This document shows, piece by piece, positions 1 through 9,243 of a stretch of DNA of 64,000 bases. The DNA comes from Paenibacillus protaetiae. Its GTDB lineage: Bacteria; Bacillota; Bacilli; Paenibacillales; Paenibacillaceae. The first letter of the stretch is position 1. Each line of letters opens with the position of its first letter. The notes below the pieces were generated by a model. That model ran no database searches. It was given only the letters and a program-made list of their open reading frames with translations, and was not told the origin of the DNA. The stretch covers positions 4,014,501 through 4,078,500 of the forward strand of contig NZ_CP035492.1 of NCBI RefSeq assembly GCF_004135365.1, given 5' to 3'. The position numbers and the translations under genes were made by a program.

Positions 1-1303
1 GCTTTAACGGTCCAACCGCTTTGGCGCCGATTTATACGAACAACAACAAGCCGGAACTGAAAGTGCAAGTGACCGATGCAGAAAACCAAACCACAAAATT
101 TGTGGACTACGAGATTACAAAGGTTTCTACAAGCCAAATCGTGGTCGATACCAACACGGCCACCAGCTCAATGGCTTACATCCCGGCCGGTCTGGCCGAT
201 GGACTATACAGCTGGAAGGCGAGAGCGAATGATGGACTTGACTGGGGGGATTATTCAGAAACGGGTTACTTCTTTGTGGATACGGTCCGGCCGGATGATA
301 CGGACGAGAAGCTGACCATATCTCCGACGTCCGTCACAGTGAAATTCAATCCGTTCAGCGACGCTGATCCTTCTTCTGGCCACGCCACCCGCGGCTTCTA
401 TATGCAGCAGGTGAACGATGATGGCAGCGTAACGGCTATTGATTTGAATGGCAACGGAACGGTAGAGGAAAGTGTGCCGCTCGACAAAAACGCGCTTACG
501 TACACCGTTAGCGGACTAAAAACAGGTCAGCAGTATCGCCTGATGGTGGTGGACTGGGACGCAGCCGGCAACATGGGGCAATATGCGTATATTTACTTTA
601 ATACGAACCGGCCGCCTATTGCTGATTTTGACTGGTCGCCCAAGCCTGTATATGAAGGGGATGCCGTACAGTTTGCTTCATCCGCAGCCGACCCGGATGC
701 AGATCCGCTAACGGCGGTGTACAAGCTGACCCGCCCGGATGGAACGACAGCCAGCTATGGCTATTCGCTCACTGCGCCTTATGAGCCGGCCGGACCTTCT
801 GTCCGGATGGATACGCCGGGTATGTGGCGCATGGCTTTAAGCGTGAGCGACGGTATTGAAACGGTTGAAACAGTCAAAACCATTGCGGTGCTGCCGCTTT
901 CCGTTACCGGTTATGTGAAGCATACCGAGGAATGGGATAAACGCCGCAAGTCGTATAACCAAAAGCAAAGCGGGGACGATAATCTCCCCGGACTTCCGTT
1001 ACCTTTTGGGCAGGGGAGAAGTTTATACTGCAGGCAGACACGACATTAACCGGGACGGATACAGTGGCTGAACGGGTTACCGTGCAGACGGGAACTTACA
1101 AGGTTGAGCTTGAGCCGGCAGGAGCGGGAAGGAACTTCTGGCAGGGGGAGCTGTGGGAGGAATCGCTGTACGGCTGGACAAATGGCTCGTATGACTTCCG
1201 TTTTACGGTTTACTACAGCAACGGCACGGTCAAAGAAGCCGTATCCACCATTATTATATCCGGCACAGCAGACGAGCTGCTTGGCGTGCATCGAGTTCAC
1301 TAG
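1..1303 (+). pseudogene. Ig/fibronectin-III-like surface protein, 3' part, frameshifted
   Basis: The frame is open from the first base, so the true start lies upstream of the window. The visible part has several beta-sandwich Ig/FN3-like segments (for example around residues ASSAADPDADPL and VSDGIETVETV), as in large secreted surface proteins of Paenibacillus. The first frame runs to a stop at 1049, but its last 20-odd residues look unnatural. The frame one base back continues sensibly from about 990 (TFWAGEKFILQ, then YDFRFTVYYSNG) to a stop at 1303. The switch falls at the CCCC run near 984-987 and equals loss of one base. No catalytic domain is visible; a role in adhesion or polysaccharide binding is only inference. 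Confidence 0.6.
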
Positions 1304-1419
1304 CACCGGGGCACAAGCTGAGGATGCCCTGGCGCCCTAGCAGTTTGTGCTCCGCAGCGCCTTACGTTAGTTGGCGCGCAGCGCGCTCGGCGGACCGCGG
1401 CTGCTGCAGCCATAAACAT

Positions 1420-1466
1420 AGAAGCATCTAAATCCGCATAACAGCGGGTTTAGATGCTTCTGTTTC
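1420..1466. terminator. Bidirectional rho-independent terminator
   Basis: An 18-bp stem (1420-1437 with 1444-1461, one G-T pair) has a 6-nt loop. It sits between two convergent genes and is followed by T-rich sequence on the plus strand. Confidence 0.8.
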
Positions 1467-1488
1467 TGCTGGCAGCGCCGGCAGGCAT

Positions 1489-2247
1489 TTATAAAAACAT
1501 CGTCGCATTAAAATAACGTTTGGACACGGAATGGCAATAGGCGGTTTGAATGGAGACCGCCGCAATCAGCATAAAATTGCGGACTGCTTCGCGCTGCCTG
1601 CCGGTAAGCTCGGGCAGCGTGCGGGCGTAACGGTTAGCCGCGGCAAGCACCATTTGCTCCGTTACAAAATCCTGTTTATAGTTTTCCGAATCCGTCGCTT
1701 TCGCTTCAATCTGCCTGTGAGTGGCGTCAAGCTGCTCGAACATGTCCGAATAAGCTTCATATAACGAAACGGGGCCAACGAGATCGTCATTCTCGTCTTC
1801 CGGTTTGTTGAATAAAATACAGAACAACTTGCGAATCGACTCGAAATCCAGGTTATATTTCAAGTCATCAATTATAAACAGCAGTGCTGCCTGATTAATT
1901 GAATATTTTTTGCCGACCTTCGGGCAGTCGAAATAGGGCTTGAAATCGCGTTTGACCCAGTTTTGCATCGCAGTCAGCGAAACGCCGGAATATTCGATCA
2001 GCCGGCCAAGCGCGGCAATTTCCTGGAGAGAAAACCCTTTCACCCGCGTTCCTTTAATCAGCTTTTCAATGACGGGAGGCAGGGAGGTCGAGAGAAAGGC
2101 GGGCATGGCCGAACCTTGCTGCTGATCATTAAGATGGCTGCTTGTCCAGCTGGCTTGCAGCACCTGCAGCGGGCTTTCATGGCTTTGGCCGTTTAATGCA
2201 AGCAGCAGCTTGGCCATATCTTTGCGGGTTAGTATAAAGCTCTCCAT
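1489..2247 (-). CDS. DUF1836 (YkrK-like) transcriptional regulator
   Basis: The 252-residue protein has a central DUF1836 region (about residues 90-190) with a MerR-like helix-turn-helix: SLQEIAALGRLIEYSGVSL followed by NWVKRD. B. subtilis YkrK, a DUF1836 protein, represses the protease gene htpX. The ATG at 2247 follows a good AGGAGG site. The gene is divergent from the CNNM/CBS gene at 2495. Both promoters carry an AGTTCAT palindrome, so autoregulation and control of the neighbour are inferred. The N-terminal 80 residues are not recognised. The family assignment rests on pattern recognition, not on a search. Confidence 0.7.
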   Translation of the reverse strand: MESFILTRKDMAKLLLALNGQSHESPLQVLQASWTSSHLNDQQQGSAMPAFLSTSLPPVIEKLIKGTRVKGFSLQEIAALGRLIEYSGVSLTAMQNWVKRDFKPYFDCPKVGKKYSINQAALLFIIDDLKYNLDFESIRKLFCILFNKPEDENDDLVGPVSLYEAYSDMFEQLDATHRQIEAKATDSENYKQDFVTEQMVLAAANRYARTLPELTGRQREAVRNFMLIAAVSIQTAYCHSVSKRYFNATMFL

Positions 2248-2279
2248 GCGCCTTGCCTTCCTCCTGTTCCGTTATTTCA

Positions 2280-2323
2280 AGTTCATATGAACTCATCATA
2301 CGCCTCTGAAAACGGCTTGTAAA
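2280..2323 (-). promoter_or_regulatory. Promoter and palindromic operator of the DUF1836 gene
   Basis: On the minus strand, TTTACA (2318-2323) and TATGAT (2295-2300) are separated by 17 bp. One base after the -10 box lies the perfect palindrome AGTTCATATGAACT (2280-2293), covering the expected start of transcription. This layout fits a repressor site. Confidence 0.7.
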
Positions 2324-2410
2324 GGCTAGATAATGAAAGATAAAGACTACGTGAACGCCGTTTTCACCCGTTTTCAGACAATTCCTGCCTGAAGCGACCA
2401 GATAAGAAGG

Positions 2411-2454
2411 TTGTCATTGGCAGGTGGAGTTCGCTATATTAGTTCATAAGAACT
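2411..2454 (+). promoter_or_regulatory. Promoter and matching operator of the CNNM/CBS gene
   Basis: TTGTCA (2411-2416) and TATATT (2435-2440) are separated by 18 bp. AGTTCATAAGAACT (2441-2454) follows directly. It differs by one central base from the palindrome at the divergent promoter and occupies the same position relative to its -10 box. Confidence 0.7.
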
Positions 2455-2494
2455 TATTATATTAAAATATATAAAAGGATTGTGAAAACCGAAA

Positions 2495-3823
2495 ATGGGT
2501 ATAGGATTTAATCTGTTCTTGTTTGCAGTTCTCATTATACTGTCGGCTTTTTTTGTGGCTACGGAGTTTGCGATTATTCGCTTGCGTTCCAGCCGTGTCG
2601 ACCAGCTCGTTCTGGAGGGCAAAAAAAATGCGCTGGCGGTACAACGGGTGACCAGCAGCCTGGATGCTTACTTGTCGGCGTGCCAGCTAGGCATTACGAT
2701 TACGGCACTGGGTCTGGGCTGGCTTGGAGAACCAACGATTGCGAAACTGCTGCTCCCGCTGTTTGAGAGCATGAACTTGGACGGAGAAATCAGCCATGTT
2801 GTAGCATTTATCGTTTCATTCGTATTGGTAACCTACGTGCATGTCGTCATCGGCGAGCTTGCGCCTAAAACGTTTGCCATTCAAAAAGCGGAAGCGATCA
2901 GCTTCGCGTTTGCAAAACCGATTATTTATTTCTATAAAGTGATGTATCCGTTTATTTGGCTGCTGAACGGCTCGGCGAACAGCCTCGTCCGAATTTTTGG
3001 CTTAAAACCGGCAAGCGAAAAGGATGAAGCCCATTCCGAGGAAGAAATCCAGATCATTTTGACCGAAAGCCTGGAGAGCGGCAAAATCAACACGACGGAA
3101 TATGGATATGTAAGCCGCATTTTTGCTTTTGACGAAATGCTGGCCAAGGAAATTATGGTACCGCGTACCGACATGATTGCACTGTATACCAACAAAACGT
3201 TCAAGGAAAATCTGGAAATTATCCGCAAAGAGCAATATACGCGGTTTCCGGTCGCTGCGGACAGCAAAGATAATATTATCGGCATGATCAATACGAAGCA
3301 GCTGTTCCTGGAATATGATTCGGATAAAGGCGTTGACTTTAAAAGCTTGATTCATCCGGTGCTGACGGTGCCGGAGGTCATTCCGGTGAAGCAGCTGCTG
3401 AAACGGATGCAGCAGGAGCGTGTCCATATCGCGATCCTGATGGATGAATACGGCGGCACTTCCGGTCTGATTACAATCGAGGACATTCTGGAGGAAATCG
3501 TCGGCGATATCCGCGACGAATTTGACCAGGATGAACGGAAGGAAATCGAGAAGCTGGACGAAAACTGCTATCTGCTTGACGGCAAAGTATCGCTGGATGA
3601 ACTGGCCGATTTGACCGGCTGCAGCTTTGATGACGAAGAAGTGGATACGGTTGGCGGCTTCCTGTATATACATGTCCGCGAGCCGAAAGCCGGCAAAGAA
3701 TTTTTTTACGAGAATCTTCATTTCATCGTCCGCGAAGTAGGCAAAAACCGTATTAAAAAAGTGGAAATGATTATTCAAAAAGAAGAAGAACTAGCGTCGC
3801 TGGCCGAGATCGAGCCGGCGTAA
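2495..3823 (+). CDS. CNNM/HlyC-CorC family membrane protein with CBS domains
   Basis: The 442-residue protein belongs to the HlyC/CorC (CNNM, DUF21) family, linked to Mg2+ or other divalent metal transport. The N-terminus holds the membrane DUF21 domain (about residues 1-190: FFVATEFAIIRLRSSR, ACQLGITITALGLGWLGEP). Two CBS domains follow (about 215-335: VPRTDMIAL; MDEYGGTSGLITIEDILEEI), then a CorC_HlyC domain (about 350-430: LDGKVSLDELADLTG). The length is usual for the family. The ATG at 2495 has only a weak upstream AAGGA. It is divergent from the DUF1836 regulator and shares an operator motif with it. The transported ion cannot be read from the sequence. Confidence 0.9.
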   Translation: MGIGFNLFLFAVLIILSAFFVATEFAIIRLRSSRVDQLVLEGKKNALAVQRVTSSLDAYLSACQLGITITALGLGWLGEPTIAKLLLPLFESMNLDGEISHVVAFIVSFVLVTYVHVVIGELAPKTFAIQKAEAISFAFAKPIIYFYKVMYPFIWLLNGSANSLVRIFGLKPASEKDEAHSEEEIQIILTESLESGKINTTEYGYVSRIFAFDEMLAKEIMVPRTDMIALYTNKTFKENLEIIRKEQYTRFPVAADSKDNIIGMINTKQLFLEYDSDKGVDFKSLIHPVLTVPEVIPVKQLLKRMQQERVHIAILMDEYGGTSGLITIEDILEEIVGDIRDEFDQDERKEIEKLDENCYLLDGKVSLDELADLTGCSFDDEEVDTVGGFLYIHVREPKAGKEFFYENLHFIVREVGKNRIKKVEMIIQKEEELASLAEIEPA

Positions 3824-3830
3824 ACGATAG

Positions 3831-3875
3831 AAGCTCCTGCTGCCAAGCGATAAGCGAGGCGGGCAGGAGCTTTAT
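3831..3875 (+). terminator. Rho-independent terminator
   Basis: AAGCTCCTGC (3831-3840) pairs with GCAGGAGCTT (3863-3872) and is followed by TTATT, eight bases after the upstream stop codon. Confidence 0.75.
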
Positions 3876-3935
3876 TGATTTATGGGCCGCCGGTTCAATC
3901 CGGGCCTGCGTATGAAATCCAGATGATCCATTCCG

Positions 3936-4151
3936 TTAAGGCGATTCGTCGCGCGAGGTGTCCTCGGTACGGATGCCTCCGGCGCCGAGCAGTTTATGCT
4001 CAATGGATTTAGCATGGATTAAACAAATGACAACCGGATAGACAAGCAGTGTGCCCAAAATAGGCGAAAGCGTACCGTCATAGGAAAGAAGGGTGATCCA
4101 TATGGCGGCAATCCACAAGTTTATCCGCACATATTCAATCAGTTTTTTCAT
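3936..4151 (-). CDS. Small two-helix membrane protein, unknown function
   Basis: The 71-residue product is not recognised. Two hydrophobic stretches are visible, about residues 8-24 (VRINLWIAAIWITLLSY) and 29-47 (LSPILGTLLVYPVVICLIH). The tail is short, charged and rich in Asp, Glu and Ser. The ATG at 4151 is preceded by AAAGGAG at good spacing, which supports it as a real gene. It lies between the CNNM gene terminator and xylR and reads the same way as xylR, about 80 bp downstream, so it may be read from the same message. Confidence 0.6.
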   Translation of the reverse strand: MKKLIEYVRINLWIAAIWITLLSYDGTLSPILGTLLVYPVVICLIHAKSIEHKLLGAGGIRTEDTSRDESP

Positions 4152-4231
4152 CGTTGGCCGCTCCTTTGCAGCTGTACTCTTAACAGCTTATGAAGCGGCT
4201 TTTCCGGATGTGTGCTGTGAAGCAGATTTAT

Positions 4232-5404
4232 TTATTGGCTTTTGACCTGATTGAAAAAGTGGCTGATCGCATAATAAGCAGCGCCGCGCACCGCCGACTG
4301 GTCCTGCAGCTCGGCAAACGTCAGCTTGACGCGTTCATGGTGATACGACAATGTGCGTTCCGCAACAGCCCGCTGCAGGGACGGCTCCAGCCATGCTTTC
4401 GCCCGGCTCATCCGGTTGCCGATAATGACAATGTCGGGATTGAACACATTAATGATGCTGGAAATGCCGGCTCCCAAATAAGAGCCGATCTCCTCAAACA
4501 GCGACTGCACCTGCTTGTCGCCGGCTTCCGCCGCTTTAATCAGATTGCTGAGGCTGCTGCTGCCGGGCAGCCCAAGCTCGGCTGCCTGCTGCAAAAGCGC
4601 ATTTTCCGAAGCGTACAGCTCCCAGCAGCCTTTATTGCCGCAGCGGCAAGGCTTCCCGTCGTATTCGATCGACAGATGCCCAAGCTCCCCCGAAAATCCG
4701 GATGCCCCTTTATAAAGCTCCTTGTTCAAAATAATGCCGGTGCCGATCCCGATCCCGACGCTGACATAGATTTGATGCGCAATGCCGCGCCCGGCCCCGT
4801 ATTTTTGCTCGCCCTGCGCACCTGCATTCGCTTCGTTGTCAATGGTTACGGGAAGGGAAAACCGTTCTTCCAGCATGCGGCGCAAATCGACTTTGCGCCA
4901 CTGCATATTAGGTGCAAATAGAATAGACCCTTCATCATCTACAATACCCGGTACGCCGAGGCCGATGCCCACAATGCCGTAAGGGCTGTCCGGTGCCAAA
5001 TCCATGAGCTGCTCGATGCATGAAATGAGCTGGTTTAGCGCAAAATCAGGTTCGTGGTGGTTCATATCCAGCTCGTGCTCGCTTACAACGGCGCCTTCGA
5101 GATCGGTTAATATGCCGCGAATGTAATTGACGCCCAGATCGATGCCAACCGCATAACCCGCCGTCGCGTTAAATACAAGCATGACGGGCTTTCTTCCGCC
5201 GCTGGACTGGCCGGGACCGGTCTCAATAATCAAATGCCCGTCAATCAAATCCTGAACGAGGCTTGAGACGGTTGCTTTGTTCAGGCCGGTCATTTCTGAA
5301 ATTTGCGCGCGTGACAGCGGCGCATGTTTCAGAACGGAATCCAGCACAATGGATGTATTCATTTTTTTGATGAAAGCAAGGTCTCCAGTCTGTTTTAGTG
5401 CCAA
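4232..5404 (-). CDS. xylR: Xylose repressor XylR (ROK family)
   Basis: The 390-residue ROK-family repressor should block xylAB transcription and release on binding xylose. It has an N-terminal winged helix-turn-helix (about residues 18-70: LSRAQISEMTGLNKATVSSLVQDLI), then the ROK sugar-kinase-like domain. Visible there are the GIDLGVNYIRG phosphate loop and a zinc motif of ROK type (ELGHLSIEYDGKPCRCGNKGCWE). A TTG start at 5404 is chosen because GGAGG lies 7 bp upstream; no ATG with a site is nearby. The gene is divergent from xylA, with a XylR operator between them. Confidence 0.92.
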   Translation of the reverse strand: MALKQTGDLAFIKKMNTSIVLDSVLKHAPLSRAQISEMTGLNKATVSSLVQDLIDGHLIIETGPGQSSGGRKPVMLVFNATAGYAVGIDLGVNYIRGILTDLEGAVVSEHELDMNHHEPDFALNQLISCIEQLMDLAPDSPYGIVGIGLGVPGIVDDEGSILFAPNMQWRKVDLRRMLEERFSLPVTIDNEANAGAQGEQKYGAGRGIAHQIYVSVGIGIGTGIILNKELYKGASGFSGELGHLSIEYDGKPCRCGNKGCWELYASENALLQQAAELGLPGSSSLSNLIKAAEAGDKQVQSLFEEIGSYLGAGISSIINVFNPDIVIIGNRMSRAKAWLEPSLQRAVAERTLSYHHERVKLTFAELQDQSAVRGAAYYAISHFFNQVKSQ

Positions 5405-5478
5405 AGGCGGACCTCCGTCCGTTTTTTATTGTGTCCCATTTTAGCAATGTTGTGTTCATTTTACCACAAAGTAAAAAA

Positions 5479-5521
5479 CTTTGTTTGTTTAATAGACAAA
5501 CTAAGTCAGTGGTGTTATTCT
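5479..5521 (+). promoter_or_regulatory. xylA promoter and XylR operator
   Basis: A 12-3-12 inverted repeat at 5479-5505 has arms CTTTGTTTGTTT and AGACAAACTAAG, with 10 of 12 positions paired. It resembles the GTTTGT-type XylR operators of Bacillus. It overlaps a likely promoter, TAGACA (5493-5498), 17 bp, TATTCT (5516-5521). Confidence 0.8.
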
Positions 5522-5524
5522 TAT

Positions 5525-5539
5525 TGAGGACGTTTACAG
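5525..5539 (-). promoter_or_regulatory. Candidate cre site for CcpA
   Basis: Read on the minus strand, CTGTAAACGTCCTCA keeps the TGTAAACG core of catabolite-responsive elements but deviates at two flanking positions. It lies at about the start of xylA transcription, where CcpA binding would block expression when glucose is present. Binding is inferred. Confidence 0.5.
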
Positions 5540-5603
5540 TATCTCTATCACAACATGTTATTTTTCGAAGCTTATGCTTCGCCAAATTAAAGGAGGATTA
5601 ACC

Positions 5604-6917
5604 ATGTCCGTATTTAAAAACATCCCTACGATTCAATTCGAAGGCAAAGGTTCCGACAATCCGTTTGCATTCAAACACTACAATCCAAAAGAAGTTGTGC
5701 TCGGCAAAACGATGGAAGAGCATCTTCGTTTCGCAGTAGCATACTGGCATACTTATGTTGCAAACGGCACTGACCAATTTGGCGTTGGTACTGCAGTACG
5801 CGACTGGGACAAATTCAGCGGCCTTGACCTTGCTAAAGCACGCGTTGAAGCGAACTTTGAATTCATGGAAAAACTGGATATCCCTTACTTCTGCTTCCAT
5901 GACGTAGACATCGCTCCAGAAGGCGCTACGCTGGCTGAATCGAACAAAAACCTCGACGTTATCGTTGCTCAAATTAAAGACAACATGAAGTCGTCCGGCC
6001 GCAAACTGCTCTGGAACACAGCTAACATGTTCTCCAACCCGCGTTATGTATTTGGCGCAGGTACTGCAGTTAACGCTGACGTATACGCATATGCAGCAGC
6101 TCAAGTTAAAAAAGGTCTTGAAGTTGGTAAAGAACTGGGCGGCGAAAACTATGTATTCTGGGGCGGCCGTGAAGGTTACGAAACGCTTCTGAACACAGAT
6201 ATGGCTTTCGAGCTTGACAACCTTGCTCGCCTGTACCATATGGCTATCGACTACGCTAACCAAATCGGCTTCGACGCTCAATTCCTGATCGAGCCTAAAC
6301 CAAAAGAACCTACGAAACACCAATATGACTTTGACGCAGCTACAACGATTGCATTCCTGCAAAAATACGGTTTGCAAGACAAATTCAAACTCAACCTGGA
6401 AGCTAACCATGCAACGCTGGCTGGCCACACGTTCGAGCATGAAATTCGCGTTTCCGCAATTAACGGCATGCTCGGTTCCCTTGACGCTAACCAAGGCGAC
6501 TACCTGCTTGGCTGGGATACAGATGAATTCCCGACTGACCTGTACTCGACGACTCTTGCGATGTATGAAGTGCTCAAAGCAGGCGGCCTGGGCCGTGGCG
6601 GCGTAAACTTCGACGCAAAAGTACGCCGTGGTTCGTTTGAAGTTGACGACCTGTTCTTCGCACACATCGCAGGTATGGACAGCTTCGCTTGGGGCTTGAA
6701 AGCAGCTGCTAAATTGATCGAAGGACGCGTTCTCGACAGCATCATCGAAAACCGTTACCGCTCGTTCAAAGAAGGCATCGGCGCTGACGTGGTATCCGGC
6801 AAAGCGACTTTGGCTTCCCTGGAAGCTTACGCGCTTCAAAACAGCGTGATCAAAAACGAGTCCGGCCGTCAAGAACGTATCAAAAACATCCTGAACGATG
6901 TTATTTTCAGCGTTTAA
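5604..6917 (+). CDS. xylA: Xylose isomerase
   Basis: This cytoplasmic TIM-barrel enzyme converts D-xylose to D-xylulose. The 437-residue length is that of class II enzymes. The catalytic histidine is in FCFHDVD (about residue 99). Metal ligands are visible in [26 protein letters not shown] and DANQGD, and in the WDTDEFP segment. The ATG at 5604 is chosen over an in-frame ATG at 5574 because AAAGGAGG sits just upstream of 5604. The codons differ from the neighbours (many GCT, GCA, AAA, GAA), as expected for a highly expressed gene. xylB follows after 21 bp, so the two form one operon under XylR. Confidence 0.97.
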   Translation: MSVFKNIPTIQFEGKGSDNPFAFKHYNPKEVVLGKTMEEHLRFAVAYWHTYVANGTDQFGVGTAVRDWDKFSGLDLAKARVEANFEFMEKLDIPYFCFHDVDIAPEGATLAESNKNLDVIVAQIKDNMKSSGRKLLWNTANMFSNPRYVFGAGTAVNADVYAYAAAQVKKGLEVGKELGGENYVFWGGREGYETLLNTDMAFELDNLARLYHMAIDYANQIGFDAQFLIEPKPKEPTKHQYDFDAATTIAFLQKYGLQDKFKLNLEANHATLAGHTFEHEIRVSAINGMLGSLDANQGDYLLGWDTDEFPTDLYSTTLAMYEVLKAGGLGRGGVNFDAKVRRGSFEVDDLFFAHIAGMDSFAWGLKAAAKLIEGRVLDSIIENRYRSFKEGIGADVVSGKATLASLEAYALQNSVIKNESGRQERIKNILNDVIFSV

Positions 6918-6938
6918 TAAATAGGAGGTCTTTCAGAC

Positions 6939-8435
6939 ATGCCTTATGTCATTGGTGTAGACCTCGGGACGAGCGCCGTCAAAGTACTGCTCGTCGACAA
7001 AAACGGCACGGTAGCTGGGGAAGTTTCCCGCAGCTACCCGCTGTTTCATGAATACTCCGGCTGGAGCGAGCAAAAGCCGGATGATTGGGTTCAGGCAACG
7101 GTAGAAGCACTGAAAGAACTCGCGGCACAAGAGGGCATTAACGCCGCTGAGATCGAAGGCATCAGCTTCTCCGGCCAAATGCACGGCCTTGTGCTGCTCG
7201 ACAGCGAAGGCAACCCGGTGCGCAACGCGATCCTGTGGAACGATACGCGCACAACGGCGGAATGCCGCGAAATCGAAGCTGCGCTTGGCGACAAGCTGCT
7301 GAAAGTTACGCGCAATCCGGCGCTGGAAGGCTTTACGCTGCCGAAAATCCTGTGGGTGCGCAAGCACGAGCCGGAAGCATTTGCGAAAGCAAGCTTGTTT
7401 GTGCTGCCGAAAGATTATGTGCGCTACCGCCTGACGGGCGAGCTGCATATGGATTATTCCGACGCAGCAGGCACGCTTATTCTTGACGTAGCAGGCAAAA
7501 AGTGGAGCGACGAAGTGCTCTCCGCCTTTGATCTGCCGGCAAGCTTCTGCCCGCCGCTTGTGGAATCGCACGGCCAGACCGGCACGCTGCTTCCGCAAAT
7601 TGCGGAGCAAACCGGCCTCTCCGCAGCAACGAAAATTTTTGCCGGCGGCGCTGACAATGCTTGCGGCGCAATTGGCGCAGGCATTCTGAGCGAAGGCTTG
7701 ACGCTTTGCAGCATCGGTACGTCCGGCGTTATTCTTTCGTACGAAAATGATTCGTCGAAAGATTTTGCCGGCAAGGTCCATTTCTTCAACCACGGCAAAG
7801 AAGACGCTTTTTATGCAATGGGCGTTACGCTGGCCGCAGGCTACAGCCTCAGCTGGTTCAAGAAAACGTTCGCTCCAGGCGAATCGTTTGACGAGCTGCT
7901 TGCAGGCGTAGGCGACATCAAGCCAGGCGCAGACGGCCTTCTCTTTACGCCGTACCTGGTGGGCGAACGCACGCCACATGCCGACTCGCAAATCCGCGCA
8001 AGCTTTATCGGCGTGGACGGTTCGCATGAGCGGAAGCATTTTGCCCGTGCGGTTATGGAAGGCATTACGTTCTCGCTCCATGAATCCGTCGATATGTTCC
8101 GCCAAGCGGGCAAAACAGTCGACAAGATCGTTTCGATCGGCGGCGGCGCTCAAAATCCGGTTTGGCTGCAAATGCAAGCCGACATTTTTGGCGCGGAAGT
8201 GGTAGCGCTTGAGAACGAGCAAGGTCCTGGTCTTGGCGCAGCTATGCTTGCAGCATACGGCTGCGGCTGGTTTGCAAGCCTGGACGAGTGCGCAGAGCGT
8301 TTCGTGAAGCATGCCAAGTCTTATCAGCCAAACGCTGATGCGGTGGCGGCTTACGAAGGCCTGTTCCGGATTTATCAGCAAGTATATGGAGCAACGCGCG
8401 GCTTGAACGCCGAGCTTGCTGCTTATCGTCATTAA
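6939..8435 (+). CDS. xylB: Xylulokinase
   Basis: The 498-residue FGGY-family kinase phosphorylates xylulose to xylulose 5-phosphate, which enters the pentose phosphate pathway. The N-terminus has the ATPase loop GVDLGTSAVKVLLVD. ISFSGQMHGLVLLD and ILWNDTRT mark the sugar site, and the C-terminal domain has SIGGGAQNPVWLQMQADIFG. The ATG follows TAGGAGG. It lies 21 bp after xylA, with a strong terminator about 65 bp beyond its stop. Confidence 0.97.
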   Translation: MPYVIGVDLGTSAVKVLLVDKNGTVAGEVSRSYPLFHEYSGWSEQKPDDWVQATVEALKELAAQEGINAAEIEGISFSGQMHGLVLLDSEGNPVRNAILWNDTRTTAECREIEAALGDKLLKVTRNPALEGFTLPKILWVRKHEPEAFAKASLFVLPKDYVRYRLTGELHMDYSDAAGTLILDVAGKKWSDEVLSAFDLPASFCPPLVESHGQTGTLLPQIAEQTGLSAATKIFAGGADNACGAIGAGILSEGLTLCSIGTSGVILSYENDSSKDFAGKVHFFNHGKEDAFYAMGVTLAAGYSLSWFKKTFAPGESFDELLAGVGDIKPGADGLLFTPYLVGERTPHADSQIRASFIGVDGSHERKHFARAVMEGITFSLHESVDMFRQAGKTVDKIVSIGGGAQNPVWLQMQADIFGAEVVALENEQGPGLGAAMLAAYGCGWFASLDECAERFVKHAKSYQPNADAVAAYEGLFRIYQQVYGATRGLNAELAAYRH

Positions 8436-8498
8436 TCGTTTGGAAGTTTTTCGTGGTTTTTCCTATCCTGTTGCAACACAGCGCATAGTTCTACTTTT

Positions 8499-8540
8499 AA
8501 CGCTTATGCCGGTTCGACCCGGCGTAAGCGTATTTTTTTT
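8499..8540 (+). terminator. Terminator of the xylAB operon
   Basis: ACGCTTATGCCGG (8500-8512) pairs with CCGGCGTAAGCGT (8519-8531), with one G-T pair and a loop, then a run of eight T. Apart from this hairpin, the 262 bp between xylB and the MarR gene show nothing clear. Confidence 0.9.
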
Positions 8541-8697
8541 GTACATCGGCTATAGGCGGGAGCGGGACTACCGTTCTGTTTTTGTTTTTGGTAAGGTAGA
8601 GGTACGGAACGGACATCATTCGGTAAGACAAGGCGCCGGTTCTATTTTCAAAAAAAACGGAAAATGGTTAATGCGCGAGCGGGCAGGAGGACAGGCC

Positions 8698-9174
8698 ATG
8701 AACAAAGAGGAACAAGTTATAACGGGCTTCAGGGACGTATTCAACAAGATGGTTTGGCTGAATAAGTTCAAGATGGAAGCCAATCTGAAAGGTTACAAGC
8801 CTTCTGAAGTCCATTGCATGGAATACATTGAAAAACATATAGATTCCAACGTGACGAAACTTGCCGAGTCGCTGTATATGACTAGCGGGGCCATAAGTAA
8901 AATAACGCAGAAGCTCATCAAAAAAGGCCTTATCGAAAGTTATCAAAAGCCGGATAACAAGAAAGAAATTTATTTCAGGCTTACGGAGCAGGGGAAGGTC
9001 ATTTATACAATCCATGAGGAGCTGCACCAACAATTTCAGGAGCGGGATAAAGCGGTATTTGAGCAGATAACCGATGAGCAATTTGACAGTATGCTTCGCT
9101 TCCTGGAAAAGTACAGCAAGCATTTGGATGCAGAAATCAAGAAACAGGGAATCCTTTTGAAGCAGGAAGAATGA
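8698..9174 (+). CDS. MarR family transcriptional regulator
   Basis: The 158-residue winged-helix regulator has its DNA-binding core at about residues 38-95 (VTKLAESLYMTSGAISKITQKLIKKGLIE, then DNKKEIYFRLTEQG as the wing). A longer in-frame opening starts at 8416, but the ATG at 8698 is chosen because GGCAGGAGG stands just before it and the shorter protein has normal MarR length. It probably controls the MFS pump 140 bp downstream, which has repeated AGGAAGGAAAA boxes at its promoter. The ligand is unknown. Confidence 0.85.
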   Translation: MNKEEQVITGFRDVFNKMVWLNKFKMEANLKGYKPSEVHCMEYIEKHIDSNVTKLAESLYMTSGAISKITQKLIKKGLIESYQKPDNKKEIYFRLTEQGKVIYTIHEELHQQFQERDKAVFEQITDEQFDSMLRFLEKYSKHLDAEIKKQGILLKQEE

Positions 9175-9188
9175 GAGGAATAAACAAG

Positions 9189-9230
9189 AAGGCAGCCGCG
9201 GCTCTTTAAGAGCGGGCTGCCTTTTTGTTT
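9189..9230 (+). terminator. Terminator after the MarR gene
   Basis: GGCAGCC...GGCTC pairs with GAGC...GGCTGCC around a TTTAA loop, with a small bulge, and is followed by TTTTTGTTT. The pump downstream therefore needs its own promoter. Confidence 0.75.
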
Positions 9231-9243
9231 GGCATTCATTTTG

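Noticed and set aside
5571-5603. Upstream ATG for xylA at 5574
   Set aside because: It would add ten residues not found in xylose isomerases, and the ribosome site lies after it.
6933-8432. Antisense open frame of 499 codons opposite xylB, and similar long ones opposite xylA (5598-6872) and the GH38 gene (51044-53701)
   Set aside because: They exist because the sense genes rarely use TTA, CTA and TCA codons, so the antisense frame lacks stops. The encoded proteins have no recognisable domains and no ribosome sites.
8416-8697. N-terminal extension of the MarR protein
   Set aside because: It starts before the xylB stop and crosses a terminator. The ATG at 8698 has a proper ribosome site.
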